Shown: piece after piece, positions 33,652 through 42,210 of the stretch | How positions within the stretch are numbered: the stretch's first letter is position 1 | How the letters are laid out: each line of letters opens with the position of its first letter | NCBI GenBank assembly: GCA_018992685.1 | Contig: JACVGT010000004.1 | Coordinates: 1-42,215 of the forward strand | Source: Theionarchaea archaeon | GTDB taxonomy: Archaea; Methanobacteriota_B; Thermococci; Methanofastidiosales; SZ-28-30 | Reading direction: 5' to 3' | DNA: 42,215 bases | Position numbers and translations under genes: made by a program | The notes under the pieces: model-generated | What the model was told of the DNA's origin: nothing | Seen by the model: only the letters and a program-made list of their open reading frames with translations | The model's database searches: none

Positions 33652-34526
33652 GATACTCAGCAGAAAAGTATCCCCTCCAGGTCCGGATAATGACGCTCGT
33701 GGCCTCCGTTCTTTCTCATCCCATCTGTGGTAAGGTAACAGGAGTGCTTCTGATGGCTATCCCTCTCAGCGTCATACTCTTTCAAATTGCATCCTCTTTC
33801 TCAATACCCCGCATGTCCACTGTGTTGCTGGTGATACCCCTGACCTACGGTGGTCTTTTTCTGGCGGCATTCCTCCATGAGATGGGACATGTTGCTGTCC
33901 TGCGATCTCTGGGGTGCAGGACAAGAACACAGGTCCTGTACAACTACCACAATCCCCTGCTCCTCTTCAACATGCGTACAGAAATGACAGAAGATCATCC
34001 CATACATTCCTCCACAATCTTTCTACTGAAACGAGGACTTTCAGGTATCTCGGTGAATATTTTGCTGAATGTAGTGTTTCTTGCACTGTCTATTCACTAC
34101 CATAATGTATTCTTTGGTTATCTTGCGTTTCTTCAGGGATTTGGCTCTCAAGGGGCTACGTCTCTGTCTCCCACCACAGGAGATTCAGACGTACGCACAC
34201 TGGTCACTGCAATCGAAGTCCGTGATGAACTGACCGCCACTTTAGAGGAGAAGGATGATCTTGTTTTGGATATTAAGGTAGGGATATTTCTTAGAAACGT
34301 GATCGAGACTACCTACTGGATTCTGGTTGAAGGATTGGACATTTCACATGCAGAACACAAGAATTTTTTGGCATTTGACGTACCGGGTGGCATTATGTTC
34401 TTACTGCGCTGTCTTGAGCAGGATTCTCTCACTCTTACTATACATGGAACCTCTTCAAGGGACATAACCATATATACGAGGGGAGGCAGAATTCTCTCAA
34501 TTCCTGCCAGTTCAAAGGAGGTGTAG
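33648..34526 (+). CDS. M50-like membrane metalloprotease
   Basis: A 292-residue membrane protein with the zinc motif HEMGH (His77, Glu78, His81) inside the second hydrophobic region, and SLSPTTGDSDVRT near residue 180 as the probable third-ligand motif of M50 peptide proteases. Several hydrophobic segments surround these. The last 90 or so residues are soluble and unassigned; they include a stretch resembling a small recognition domain. M50-like enzymes occur in several radical SAM peptide clusters, where they cut leader from core. It overlaps enzyme 2 by four bases and is followed two bases later by the exporter. Confidence 0.75.
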   Translation: MRYSAEKYPLQVRIMTLVASVLSHPICGKVTGVLLMAIPLSVILFQIASSFSIPRMSTVLLVIPLTYGGLFLAAFLHEMGHVAVLRSLGCRTRTQVLYNYHNPLLLFNMRTEMTEDHPIHSSTIFLLKRGLSGISVNILLNVVFLALSIHYHNVFFGYLAFLQGFGSQGATSLSPTTGDSDVRTLVTAIEVRDELTATLEEKDDLVLDIKVGIFLRNVIETTYWILVEGLDISHAEHKNFLAFDVPGGIMFLLRCLEQDSLTLTIHGTSSRDITIYTRGGRILSIPASSKEV

Positions 34527-34528
34527 TT

Positions 34529-35773
34529 GTGACTACTAAAGTAGAAAATCCAAACCAAAAAGGAACAGAAGAGAAGAAGAAATCCACGATCCTCAGGGAC
34601 AAGAATTTCTTATTGCTATGGGCTGGGCAAGGAGTATCTCAGGCAGGAGATTGGATTTATCTCCTTGCTATGGTTTCTTTTGTTATTGCCCTGACAGGCT
34701 CCGCTGCAGTAACGGGGACCGTCTTGATGGTGATGGTGATCCCACAGATTTTCTTGGGTCCGATAGCAGGAAGCTATGCTGATAGGTGGAGCCGCAAGAA
34801 ACTCATTGTGTGGATGGATGCAGTGAGAGGAGTGGTTACCCTGTATCTTGGATGGCTCGTGGTGAATGATAGCTTGACACTTCCTGTTCTCTACGTGGGG
34901 ACAGCTATCATGTCAGTGGCTCAAGTTTTCTTCAACCCTGCATTGAGGGCATCTATTCCAACTATTGTTCCCGAAGACGAATTGAATCGTGCAAACAGCC
35001 TGATAGGAATGACATCGAAGATTTCTGGCGTCATAGGACCCGCAGTTGGTGGTGTTCTGGTGATAACCCTGGGCATTCCTTTGGCTTTCATTATCAACGG
35101 GCTATCGTTTTTGTTCTCTGCTTTTTCAGAGTCTTTCATCACAATACCCCTGGTCAGACGCGAAGGCCCGGAAAAGCATATCCTGGCGGACATGAGGGAA
35201 GGGTTCCAATTCATCAAAGAAAAAAAGGCCATTCTGGGTATTATCATAATCCTGGGAGCAATGACGTTCTTTGCAGCACCCCTGGTGATCGTTTTCAAGA
35301 TTCTATCTCAGACCTACTATCACATGGGTGATATAGGATACGGATTTCTGATTAGCGCAGATTCCCTGGGTATTCTGGTGTCAACGTTCATCCTTGCTGT
35401 CAAACCGACGATAGAAAACAAATCCAGAGTTCTCATCTTGTTCCCCATTGTGGCTGGGTTGACGTTGCTGGGAATTGGCACAGTGATAAACTTCTACTTT
35501 GCCGTGGCTCTCATGGCTATTCAGGGAATTATCAGCGGATTTGGTGAGATCGTCATAATCACTCTTCTTCAAACGCTGACTCCGAATGAAAAACGTGGCA
35601 AGGTGTTTGGCGTCTATGTTACGATGACCATGGCACTGGTTCCCATATCCTATGCTATCCTGGGTGCTCTCATTGACATGACATCTGTCCTCACCATGCT
35701 ACTCATCTCGGGGAGTGCGCTCATTATTGGAGGAATTTGTATCTCCTTCGTCCCGGGTATCAGAGAACTTTAG
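34529..35773 (+). CDS. MFS exporter (EntS-like)
   Basis: A 414-residue MFS_3/EntS-like transporter with about twelve hydrophobic segments, the motif GSYADRWSRKKLIVW after helix 2 and NSLIGMTSKISGVIGPAVGG in the middle. The start is a GTG with AAAGGAGGTG five bases before it, two bases after the protease gene. EntS-like proteins export small molecules such as siderophores. As last gene of the operon it probably exports the mature cluster 2 product, which would suit a very small, hydrophobic peptide. Confidence 0.85.
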   Translation: MTTKVENPNQKGTEEKKKSTILRDKNFLLLWAGQGVSQAGDWIYLLAMVSFVIALTGSAAVTGTVLMVMVIPQIFLGPIAGSYADRWSRKKLIVWMDAVRGVVTLYLGWLVVNDSLTLPVLYVGTAIMSVAQVFFNPALRASIPTIVPEDELNRANSLIGMTSKISGVIGPAVGGVLVITLGIPLAFIINGLSFLFSAFSESFITIPLVRREGPEKHILADMREGFQFIKEKKAILGIIIILGAMTFFAAPLVIVFKILSQTYYHMGDIGYGFLISADSLGILVSTFILAVKPTIENKSRVLILFPIVAGLTLLGIGTVINFYFAVALMAIQGIISGFGEIVIITLLQTLTPNEKRGKVFGVYVTMTMALVPISYAILGALIDMTSVLTMLLISGSALIIGGICISFVPGIREL

Positions 35774-35789
35774 GAGAAATCTTTCGACT

Positions 35790-35812
35790 TCATTTTTCCT
35801 CTTTTTTACTTC
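35790..35812 (+). terminator. T-rich tract after the cluster 2 operon
   Basis: CATTTTTCCTCTTTTTTACTT begins some 17 bases after the exporter stop and is the likely end of the operon transcript. Confidence 0.5.
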
Positions 35813-35913
35813 GTGGAGATTATGAGCGTGCACAGCAGGGCTTTGTGAGAAGACGTGGGCTGCCACCTGGTATCCATCAACCTGCTGCTGGATTCAAGCA
35901 AGGAATCGGAAAA

Positions 35914-37266
35914 TCAGGATTCTTGGGCTCTTAACATATTCTGCTCCATGTTCTTGAACAGTTCCAGTTTCTGTTGGAGCAAATCGTGAGAAAAGTAGTA
36001 GAAGGATGGGAAGAGTTCAGGATATTTCTTGACCAGTGCAACCACTTCGGAGTATTGAAGGAGTTTTTCCCTGCCCAGCAGAAATCCGAGCCGATGGGCA
36101 ATTTCAGGGTCATTGGGAAATTTGATGTGGGCCTTGTATTCCATGTAGATGGTGGACTTTGGCAAGGGGGAAAGCAAAGCGAGCCGAGGTTTCACATGAG
36201 GCATGTTGGCTTGTTGAAAGACGGCCATCAGTGTGTCGTAGAAATCTTCAAGCGTCTCAAAGGGGTATCCCCAGATATACGATGTCTCCACATCTGTGTA
36301 GTGCGTCGTCTTCTCTATGACTCTTGAAGCTTCCTCAATTGTGAATTTTTTGTTGACCTTTTTCAAAACATTATTGGAGCCAGATTCTATTCCATACAAT
36401 ATCTCCCTGCACCCATTCTTGCCCATGACTTCCAGCAATTCCGGAGTCATCAAATTAATTCTTCCGTAACAGGTCCATGGAATGTCTATACGTTCTTCAT
36501 GAAGCTGTTCTGCAAAGTGAACAACTCGTTTCGGGTCAATCACGAAGGTATCATCATAGATGAACATGTTCTTGACTTTCTTTTCTTTCAGGATCTGGAG
36601 TTCTCCAATGACATTTCCCACACTTCTTTGAGTTATCTCTCTTTCCCACACAGAATGAGCGCTGCAAAAAGTACACCGATAGGGACATCCGCGGATCGTC
36701 ATCACCCCACCAACATAGTCGTAATCTCTGAATTCGATTTTGTCATATGCTGGGAACGGCAGGGAGTCAAGGTCTTGGATGCGCCTCCTCCGTGGAGTAA
36801 GGATAGTGTGATCATGCTCTCTATATGCAATGCCATCGATTTTCTCAAGGCTCCTGCCTGTGTCAAGGGCCTGCATTACGTCCAGTATTGTCTCCTCTCC
36901 TTCACCCACGACAACAATGTCTACAGGAAAGTGCTCCAGTATCTCTACAGGAATATCTGTAGGACCAGGTCCTCCCAGGATGATGATCTTATCTGGATGT
37001 TCGTTCTTCAGTTGCGCGACTGCTCCAAGCGTGGTAGGCAAGTCACTGCTAATGGCACTTATTCCTACGATTCTTTCAGGGACCTCTATGAACCCATGGA
37101 ACGTGTCAAAACCGAGTTTCTTCTGGGCTTGGTACGTCTGGTAGTCCTTGAATCGAACACTGTATCCATTAGCCTCAAGGACAGCAGTAATGAGCAGGGG
37201 GCCCACGGGAATGGCACCCTGACTGTGCTCGACCTGTGACGCATTGATGATGCTTATGTCACTCAT
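35914..37266 (-). CDS. B12-binding radical SAM enzyme 3
   Basis: A 450-residue paralogue of enzymes 1 and 2, encoded convergently. Its N-terminus (MSDISIINASQ), GAIPVGPLLITAVLEANGYSV, ILGGPGPTD and VVVGEGEETILDVM match them closely. The cluster motif is Cys194-X3-Cys198-X2-Cys201 (IRGCPYRCTFC) followed by SAHSVWER, and it ends YPELFPSFYYFSHDLL. The frame extends to 37407, but GGAGGAGAAC (37279-37270 on the minus strand) just before the ATG at 37266, and agreement with the paralogues, fix the start. It may act on the same product or be a spare copy with changed selectivity. Confidence 0.87.
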   Translation of the reverse strand: MSDISIINASQVEHSQGAIPVGPLLITAVLEANGYSVRFKDYQTYQAQKKLGFDTFHGFIEVPERIVGISAISSDLPTTLGAVAQLKNEHPDKIIILGGPGPTDIPVEILEHFPVDIVVVGEGEETILDVMQALDTGRSLEKIDGIAYREHDHTILTPRRRRIQDLDSLPFPAYDKIEFRDYDYVGGVMTIRGCPYRCTFCSAHSVWEREITQRSVGNVIGELQILKEKKVKNMFIYDDTFVIDPKRVVHFAEQLHEERIDIPWTCYGRINLMTPELLEVMGKNGCREILYGIESGSNNVLKKVNKKFTIEEASRVIEKTTHYTDVETSYIWGYPFETLEDFYDTLMAVFQQANMPHVKPRLALLSPLPKSTIYMEYKAHIKFPNDPEIAHRLGFLLGREKLLQYSEVVALVKKYPELFPSFYYFSHDLLQQKLELFKNMEQNMLRAQES

Positions 37267-37739
37267 AATGTTCTCCTCCGTCTTTGTTATTCGGGTAGCT
37301 GTGAGGGGAGCCTGAACAAGGTAAATCCTCTCTCTGTGGTATTTTGCTGTAAGCCTTTTAAGTTTTTGCTCACGTACTATTCCCATCAAGAATATGGAAA
37401 TAGTCAACTGAGTCCTTCAGGAAATCTTAATGTATGTTACATGAAGAGCGACTTTGGTTACAGAGTGAAACAGAACGAAAGAAGGTATGATGGTAGGATT
37501 TCTTTCTCTACAATCTCAGCAATTCTAATATCTTCCAGTTGAAACTATTAGAAAGTGATCCTTTGTCCAGAACAGGAAGAAAATACACTGTGGGAAAAGA
37601 AATCTGAGGATTCTCTATCCCCTTAGGAAAAATCAAGCTGTGAAAATGTACATAATGCATCAAAAAGAACGCAGCATCCGCCCCACAGTTCTGGAGCAAT
37701 ATTCGTGGACTCTTCTCAAGGGTAAAACGGTGGAAAACC
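37267..37739. other. Intergenic region between divergent genes
   Basis: A minus-strand TATA-like element (AACTTAAAAGG near 37365-37355) could serve B12 enzyme 3 with a leader of about 65 bases. A 40-codon plus-strand frame at 37643-37765 has no ribosome site and contains the next gene's TATA box, so it is not counted. No second precursor peptide was recognised. Confidence 0.35.
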
Positions 37740-37819
37740 TTATATATAGAAGGGAGTATCTTGAGTAAGAACTTACATCATAAATATGCAAGTTCTTATA
37801 TAAAAAGTTAAGGAGGTGA
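37740..37819 (+). promoter_or_regulatory. Promoter region of the subtilase with inverted repeat
   Basis: TTATATATA at 37740-37748 predicts a start near 37769. A perfect nine-base inverted repeat, TAAGAACTT (37766-37774) and AAGTTCTTA (37790-37798), covers that start, as expected for a repressor site or a 5' hairpin. A second TATA-like TTATATAAA at 37796-37804 would make the gene leaderless, but AAGGAGGTGA at 37810-37819 before the ATG at 37825 favours the upstream start. Confidence 0.55.
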
Positions 37820-37824
37820 AAATA

Positions 37825-39384
37825 ATGAGGATAAGTCGAAAGGTTTTATTTCTAGCCACGCTACTCTTACTGCTTTTTTCCTTCGCTGCAGCTGGCCAAG
37901 GATCCCGGAAAATAACTCTTCATGTACAGACAATGGGATACAAGGGAAGAGATCTTCTGGTAGTACAGGCTGAAATCACGGGGGAAGACCACGACTCATT
38001 CTTGGTGACCATCAGCAGAGACACCTTGTGCAAGATAGAAAAGGAGATCAACATTGAGAGATTGCCTGTTGTGAGAGTCAGTGAAACCACAGTGAAGGTT
38101 CCCAAGGATTACCTTGTTGAGATCAGCCCATCTGAATTTGTGGCTACGGTCCCCAATGATGTGGCCAGAATCAGGTGGAACCTCAGAGACAGAATGATCA
38201 ACACAAGCCCTGATGAAAAACTGCGTGTCATTGTCATGTTCAAAAATGGAAAGAATGTTTCGTTGCTCAGGAAATATGGTACTATTGTCTATGAATTTGC
38301 CAGTGGATTGGGAGCTACCGTCGATATCCCTGCTTCTCGCGTCAATTTGCTCTCTGAAGACCGTGCAGTGCTTTTCCTGGAAGATGATTTTGACGTACAG
38401 GTCATGTTGTCACAGAGCGTACCCTTGATTAATGCAGACGATGTATGGAACATGGGTTATGATGGCTCAGGTGTCAAGATCTGCCTCATCGATACGGGCA
38501 TTGATCCTAACCATTGTGATTTTCCCAGTGGAAAAATCATAGCCTGGAGAGATGTTGTGAACTCCAGCACGACCCCCTACGATGACCATGGTCACGGTAC
38601 ACATGTTGCGTCCATTGCTGCGGGAGAGACCTCGCCAAAGGGTGTGGCGCCTGGGGCTTCTCTCATGTGCTTCAAGGCAGTGAATTCCAGCGGATCATCT
38701 ACTGCAACCCAGGTCATTCAAGGTGTTGACTGGGGCGTGTACAATGGAGCTGATATCGAGAGCCTTTCCATTGCCACGTCCACAGGCTGCAATGATGGGA
38801 CCAGTTCGATGTCTCAGGAGTGCAACTGGGCCGTTGACCAAGGTGTCGTGCTGGTGGTGGCTGTTGGAAACGGCGGAAACGTGTGTACTATCGGTATACC
38901 TGGAGATGCGGAAAAGGTTATTACAGTGAGTGCCTGTGACAATTCTAAGAATCTGGCATCTTTCTGTTCAAGAGGGCCAACCTGTGATGACAGGGCTAAA
39001 CCAGATGTCGTGGCACCCGGAGTATCTGTGTATGCTGCTGATGCTGGAACGTCCTGCAGTAACGTTGCCATGTCTGGAACGTCCATGTCGACGCCTCATG
39101 TTTCAGGGATTGTTGCTCTCATGCTTGATGCACGACCTGGCTTGACCCCTCTGCAGGTCAAGAACGTACTGGGATTCACTGCAACAGACATGGGAACTGA
39201 AGGAAAGGATCTCAGCTGGGGCTGGGGTATCGTTGATGCATACAATGCTGTGAATCAGGCGCTTTACAACCCGAATGTAACTCCTCCAGCCCGTACTGAA
39301 TGGTGTGCTGGCTGCTGCGGGTGTCTAGGAACGGTGTTGATCGTATTCATGGTTCTCGTGGGAAGTGCAGTCACACTACGTTAG
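37825..39384 (+). CDS. Secreted, membrane-anchored subtilase (S8)
   Basis: A 519-residue subtilisin-like serine protease. Residues about 1-25 form a signal peptide (RKVLFLATLLLLLFSFAAAG). A pro-domain runs to about 200, then the catalytic domain with Asp223 (LIDTGIDPN), His257 (HGHGTHVAS) and Ser420 (SGTSMSTPH); VVAVGNGGN supplies the oxyanion Asn. The C-terminus has a cysteine-rich WCAGCCGC motif directly before a transmembrane helix, so the enzyme should be anchored outside the cell. The ribosome site sets the start at 37825 rather than the GTG at 37816. It stands alone; it could mature exported peptides, including RiPPs, or simply degrade proteins. Confidence 0.9.
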   Translation: MRISRKVLFLATLLLLLFSFAAAGQGSRKITLHVQTMGYKGRDLLVVQAEITGEDHDSFLVTISRDTLCKIEKEINIERLPVVRVSETTVKVPKDYLVEISPSEFVATVPNDVARIRWNLRDRMINTSPDEKLRVIVMFKNGKNVSLLRKYGTIVYEFASGLGATVDIPASRVNLLSEDRAVLFLEDDFDVQVMLSQSVPLINADDVWNMGYDGSGVKICLIDTGIDPNHCDFPSGKIIAWRDVVNSSTTPYDDHGHGTHVASIAAGETSPKGVAPGASLMCFKAVNSSGSSTATQVIQGVDWGVYNGADIESLSIATSTGCNDGTSSMSQECNWAVDQGVVLVVAVGNGGNVCTIGIPGDAEKVITVSACDNSKNLASFCSRGPTCDDRAKPDVVAPGVSVYAADAGTSCSNVAMSGTSMSTPHVSGIVALMLDARPGLTPLQVKNVLGFTATDMGTEGKDLSWGWGIVDAYNAVNQALYNPNVTPPARTEWCAGCCGCLGTVLIVFMVLVGSAVTLR

Positions 39385-39391
39385 AACTCTA

Positions 39392-39431
39392 TTCTTTCTT
39401 TTTTTTGATTGGGCTATTTTTTCTTTCTTCT
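39392..39431 (+). terminator. T-rich terminator after the subtilase
   Basis: Two T-tracts (TTCTTTCTTTTTTTT and CTATTTTTTCTTTC) begin within ten bases of the stop codon. Confidence 0.6.
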
Positions 39432-39515
39432 AGCACAGATGGTCATGTAAGAAAGAATGGGAAAGGAGAAATCGCCAATCCCAAGAGATTACTGACAGGA
39501 AGATCATATTGTGCC

Positions 39516-39530
39516 AAAAAAATAAAAAAA
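39516..39530 (-). terminator. T-rich terminator after the GlcF-like gene
   Basis: The plus strand is AAAAAAATAAAAAAA, giving a U-rich end about six bases after the minus-strand stop. Together with the preceding tract it separates two converging transcripts. Confidence 0.6.
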
Positions 39531-39535
39531 TGAGA

Positions 39536-40714
39536 TTAGAGAGCTTTCTCAACAATCTCCACAATGTCTGCCATCTTCATCCTGGAGTTGATGGATTTGA
39601 TGGCAGTGTCAATGTTCTGGTAGCAAAATGGACAGGCAGAAACCAGGGTGTCTACTCCGGTGGATTCGGCCTCCTTTACTCGTTCGGCTGCCGACTCCGT
39701 GGCCCAGTCTAGGAATGCTGTCCTCACACCACCACCAGCACCACAGCACCAGGAATCAACGCCGTGTCTCTTCATTTCCACCAGTTCTACGCCGGGGATT
39801 GCCTTCAACACATTGCGGGGCGCATCTACTACTTCATTGTGTTTTCCTAGGTGACAGGGGTCATGGTAAGTTACCCGTAGGTTAACCTCTTTGGTAAATT
39901 CCAGACTGCCTTCCTTGATCAACCGATCCAGATACTGGACGGTGTGCAAGACTTCTGGCTTCAACTCCGAAATTTCAGGGTAGTCCTGGGAAATGGTCTT
40001 GAAGCATCCCGCACATGAGGTGACAATGGTACTCACTCCCAGATCATTGAAGGATTTAATGTTATCCTGTGCCAATGCCAGGCCAAAGTCACGTTCACCC
40101 ATCCTCAACAGCGTAGATCCACAGCAGCGTTCATCCTTTCCCAGAATGCCGAATTTGGTCCCCGCTTTGCTGAAGATTCTTGATGTGTTCTCTGCCAGTA
40201 TTTTGAGATTGGGATCATATGAGGCGGTACACCCCACATAGTACAGGACATCCCCGCCTTTCTTGATGTCAGGCACTTCCACATCGAGTTTCTTCGCCCA
40301 TCGGGCGCGTCCAGATCTGGGCTGCTGCCAGGGGTTATCATAATTCTTGATTGAGGTAACCAGTGGCTTGTGAGCGGGGAGACTTCCCAACCCTTTCTCC
40401 ACCAATCGGGCTCGCATGGCTTCATAGATATCCACAGTGGGTATGTCATTTTCACACTGCACCTTGCAGTTCCCGCAACAGGAGCACTTGTACAGAATAT
40501 CTGCCAGCTCTTGATCAGGTTCCAGGTTCCCATCCAGGTATGCCCTGATAATTTGCATTCTTCCTGAGCCGTAGAAGGCTTCCCACTCAAACTTCTTACC
40601 GGCAGGGCATCCTTCTGGGAATCCCTTCTCCGGTTCGTCCGTCCAGGTTGACTGGCAGAACTTACAGTGGATGCAGGTGTACACGAAGGGGGCGAAATCT
40701 TCAATTTGCTTCAT
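39536..40714 (-). CDS. Fe-S oxidoreductase subunit (GlcF/HdrD-like)
   Basis: A 392-residue protein with two N-terminal ferredoxin-type cluster motifs (Cys14-X2-Cys17-X2-Cys20 with a later Cys-Pro, and CSCCGNCKVQCEND) and two C-terminal CCG domains (GKDERCCGS..CAGC and DPCHLGKH..SWCCGAGGG..CPFC). This is the layout of the Fe-S subunit of glycolate/lactate dehydrogenases and of HdrD. It overlaps the upstream FAD subunit gene by four bases (ATGA), so the two form one enzyme that passes electrons from substrate to a quinone, methanophenazine or similar carrier. HdrD itself is less likely because the partner is an FAD-linked oxidase. Confidence 0.87.
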   Translation of the reverse strand: MKQIEDFAPFVYTCIHCKFCQSTWTDEPEKGFPEGCPAGKKFEWEAFYGSGRMQIIRAYLDGNLEPDQELADILYKCSCCGNCKVQCENDIPTVDIYEAMRARLVEKGLGSLPAHKPLVTSIKNYDNPWQQPRSGRARWAKKLDVEVPDIKKGGDVLYYVGCTASYDPNLKILAENTSRIFSKAGTKFGILGKDERCCGSTLLRMGERDFGLALAQDNIKSFNDLGVSTIVTSCAGCFKTISQDYPEISELKPEVLHTVQYLDRLIKEGSLEFTKEVNLRVTYHDPCHLGKHNEVVDAPRNVLKAIPGVELVEMKRHGVDSWCCGAGGGVRTAFLDWATESAAERVKEAESTGVDTLVSACPFCYQNIDTAIKSINSRMKMADIVEIVEKAL

Positions 40715-42210
40715 GGGTATCCCTCCAGGAAATTCATGTCGAGACTCCCCGGGTGCATGATACCGTTGGGATCAAGCAGTTTCTTGAACCGCACCAGCAT
40801 GTTGTAATATTCGGGTGCCCTCTCATACATCATGGGGGCGTGAACAAATTTTCTGGGGCGGTAATTCAGCCATCCTTTGTCCAGGAATATCTCAGAGGTA
40901 GCCTTGTCAAACTCGTTCACCGCCTTCACTGATTCCGGGTCCTGAGCGCTGTAGCAGACAATGGGCATGCCAATGCAGTCTCTGCCATTCTTGATAGATG
41001 CCACCCAGTAGATGGGGTCGAACCCATATGCGGGCATCTCTTTCTCGCATATCTGACAGAATTCAGCTGTGTCTTTCCAGGGCAGGTACCAGGTGATGAA
41101 CAGGAATCCTCCGCCCTTTTCACCTGTCCTCTCATAGGACGCATAGGGGATGGCAATCTTATTGGGTTTCTTCAGCCGGGTTGCCTTTGCTTTGGGATGG
41201 ATGGGCAGTATCTCAGCTTTGGCTCCCTTGGCCTGCCATTCTTCTACAATTGCCTTTATAGTCTGTTTCTGTTCTTGCAGTTCTGCTTCGGTTTTTGCCC
41301 AGATTTCAAAGTTCATCATGTAATTGGGAACGTAGTACTTTTTCTGTCTCCAGGCGTTGATGTCCAGCAACCCCTGTTTTTCAAGTTCTTCTCTCTGTCT
41401 GACACCAGGTACCAGCCACCAGGGACCGCCCTGAACCATGACACCGATTTCCTGTTTCAATATGTCAAGTGAGATGTCCTGCAGTTCCTGAGCTGTTTCG
41501 AATCCTAGGAGTTCCAGATCAATATACGACATGTGGGGAACAATCTGCGTGGCCAGTTTGGTTATGACCCCCATAGTTCCCTGGGCGCCCAGGAATAGCC
41601 CTGTCATGTCAGGCCCGATGCCCCACCGGTAGAAAGGCTTGGCCCCGGGAAGGGCCCACGACCCTGTCTTCAGGACCTCTCCTGTGGGCAAAACAACCTC
41701 TAGCCCAAGACACAAATCTGCCTGTGGTCCATACTTGCTGGTGACAACAGAGAATCCTCTGTCCAGCGTATTTCCTACCACACTTCCTTCAGAAGGGGCT
41801 CCATCAGGTATGGGAGGTACCCACTCAGGATACTTCTCTCTGAAGTATCCCCAGATCTGGCCATTGGTGACACCGGGCTCCACCACCATGTATCGGGAGT
41901 CAGTGTCCACCTCGATGATCTTATTCATTCTGGACAGATCAAGCAATATCCCCCCAGGAACAGTGGGGGTTGCGGTACCGCCGCTGAGCCCTTTTGACTG
42001 GGGAGTTACGGGTATCTTATGTTCATTAGCATATTTGAGGATTTCTTGAATTTCTTCTACAGACTGCGGTCGAACAACGACATCTGCGGTCTCAGAATCA
42101 ATATCCATAATAGATTTTGCAATATAACTGATTCTAATAGGTTTTGAAGTGGTCACAAAGTTCTCTCCTACCAAGGTTTTCAGTACATTGACGTGCTTTT
42201 CCTCTATCAT
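40711..42210 (-). CDS. FAD-linked oxidase subunit (GlcD/lactate dehydrogenase-like)
   Basis: A 499-residue flavoprotein with an N-terminal PCMH-type FAD domain (VTPQSKGLSGGTATPTVPGGI; DGAPSEGSVVGNTLDRG; LGAQGTMGVITKLATQIVP) and a C-terminal FAD-linked oxidase domain ending with LLDPNGIMHPGSL. Such subunits oxidise 2-hydroxy acids (glycolate, D-lactate) or aromatic alcohols; the GSWALPGAKPFYRWGIGPD stretch is more like the vanillyl-alcohol/cresol oxidase branch than standard GlcD, so the substrate is left open. The start at 42210 lies five bases from the window edge, so any promoter is outside. Co-translated with the Fe-S subunit. Confidence 0.85.
   Translation of the reverse strand: MIEEKHVNVLKTLVGENFVTTSKPIRISYIAKSIMDIDSETADVVVRPQSVEEIQEILKYANEHKIPVTPQSKGLSGGTATPTVPGGILLDLSRMNKIIEVDTDSRYMVVEPGVTNGQIWGYFREKYPEWVPPIPDGAPSEGSVVGNTLDRGFSVVTSKYGPQADLCLGLEVVLPTGEVLKTGSWALPGAKPFYRWGIGPDMTGLFLGAQGTMGVITKLATQIVPHMSYIDLELLGFETAQELQDISLDILKQEIGVMVQGGPWWLVPGVRQREELEKQGLLDINAWRQKKYYVPNYMMNFEIWAKTEAELQEQKQTIKAIVEEWQAKGAKAEILPIHPKAKATRLKKPNKIAIPYASYERTGEKGGGFLFITWYLPWKDTAEFCQICEKEMPAYGFDPIYWVASIKNGRDCIGMPIVCYSAQDPESVKAVNEFDKATSEIFLDKGWLNYRPRKFVHAPMMYERAPEYYNMLVRFKKLLDPNGIMHPGSLDMNFLEGYP

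Noticed and set aside
37643..37765. A 40-codon plus-strand frame before the subtilase
   Set aside because: No ribosome site, and the subtilase TATA box lies inside it.
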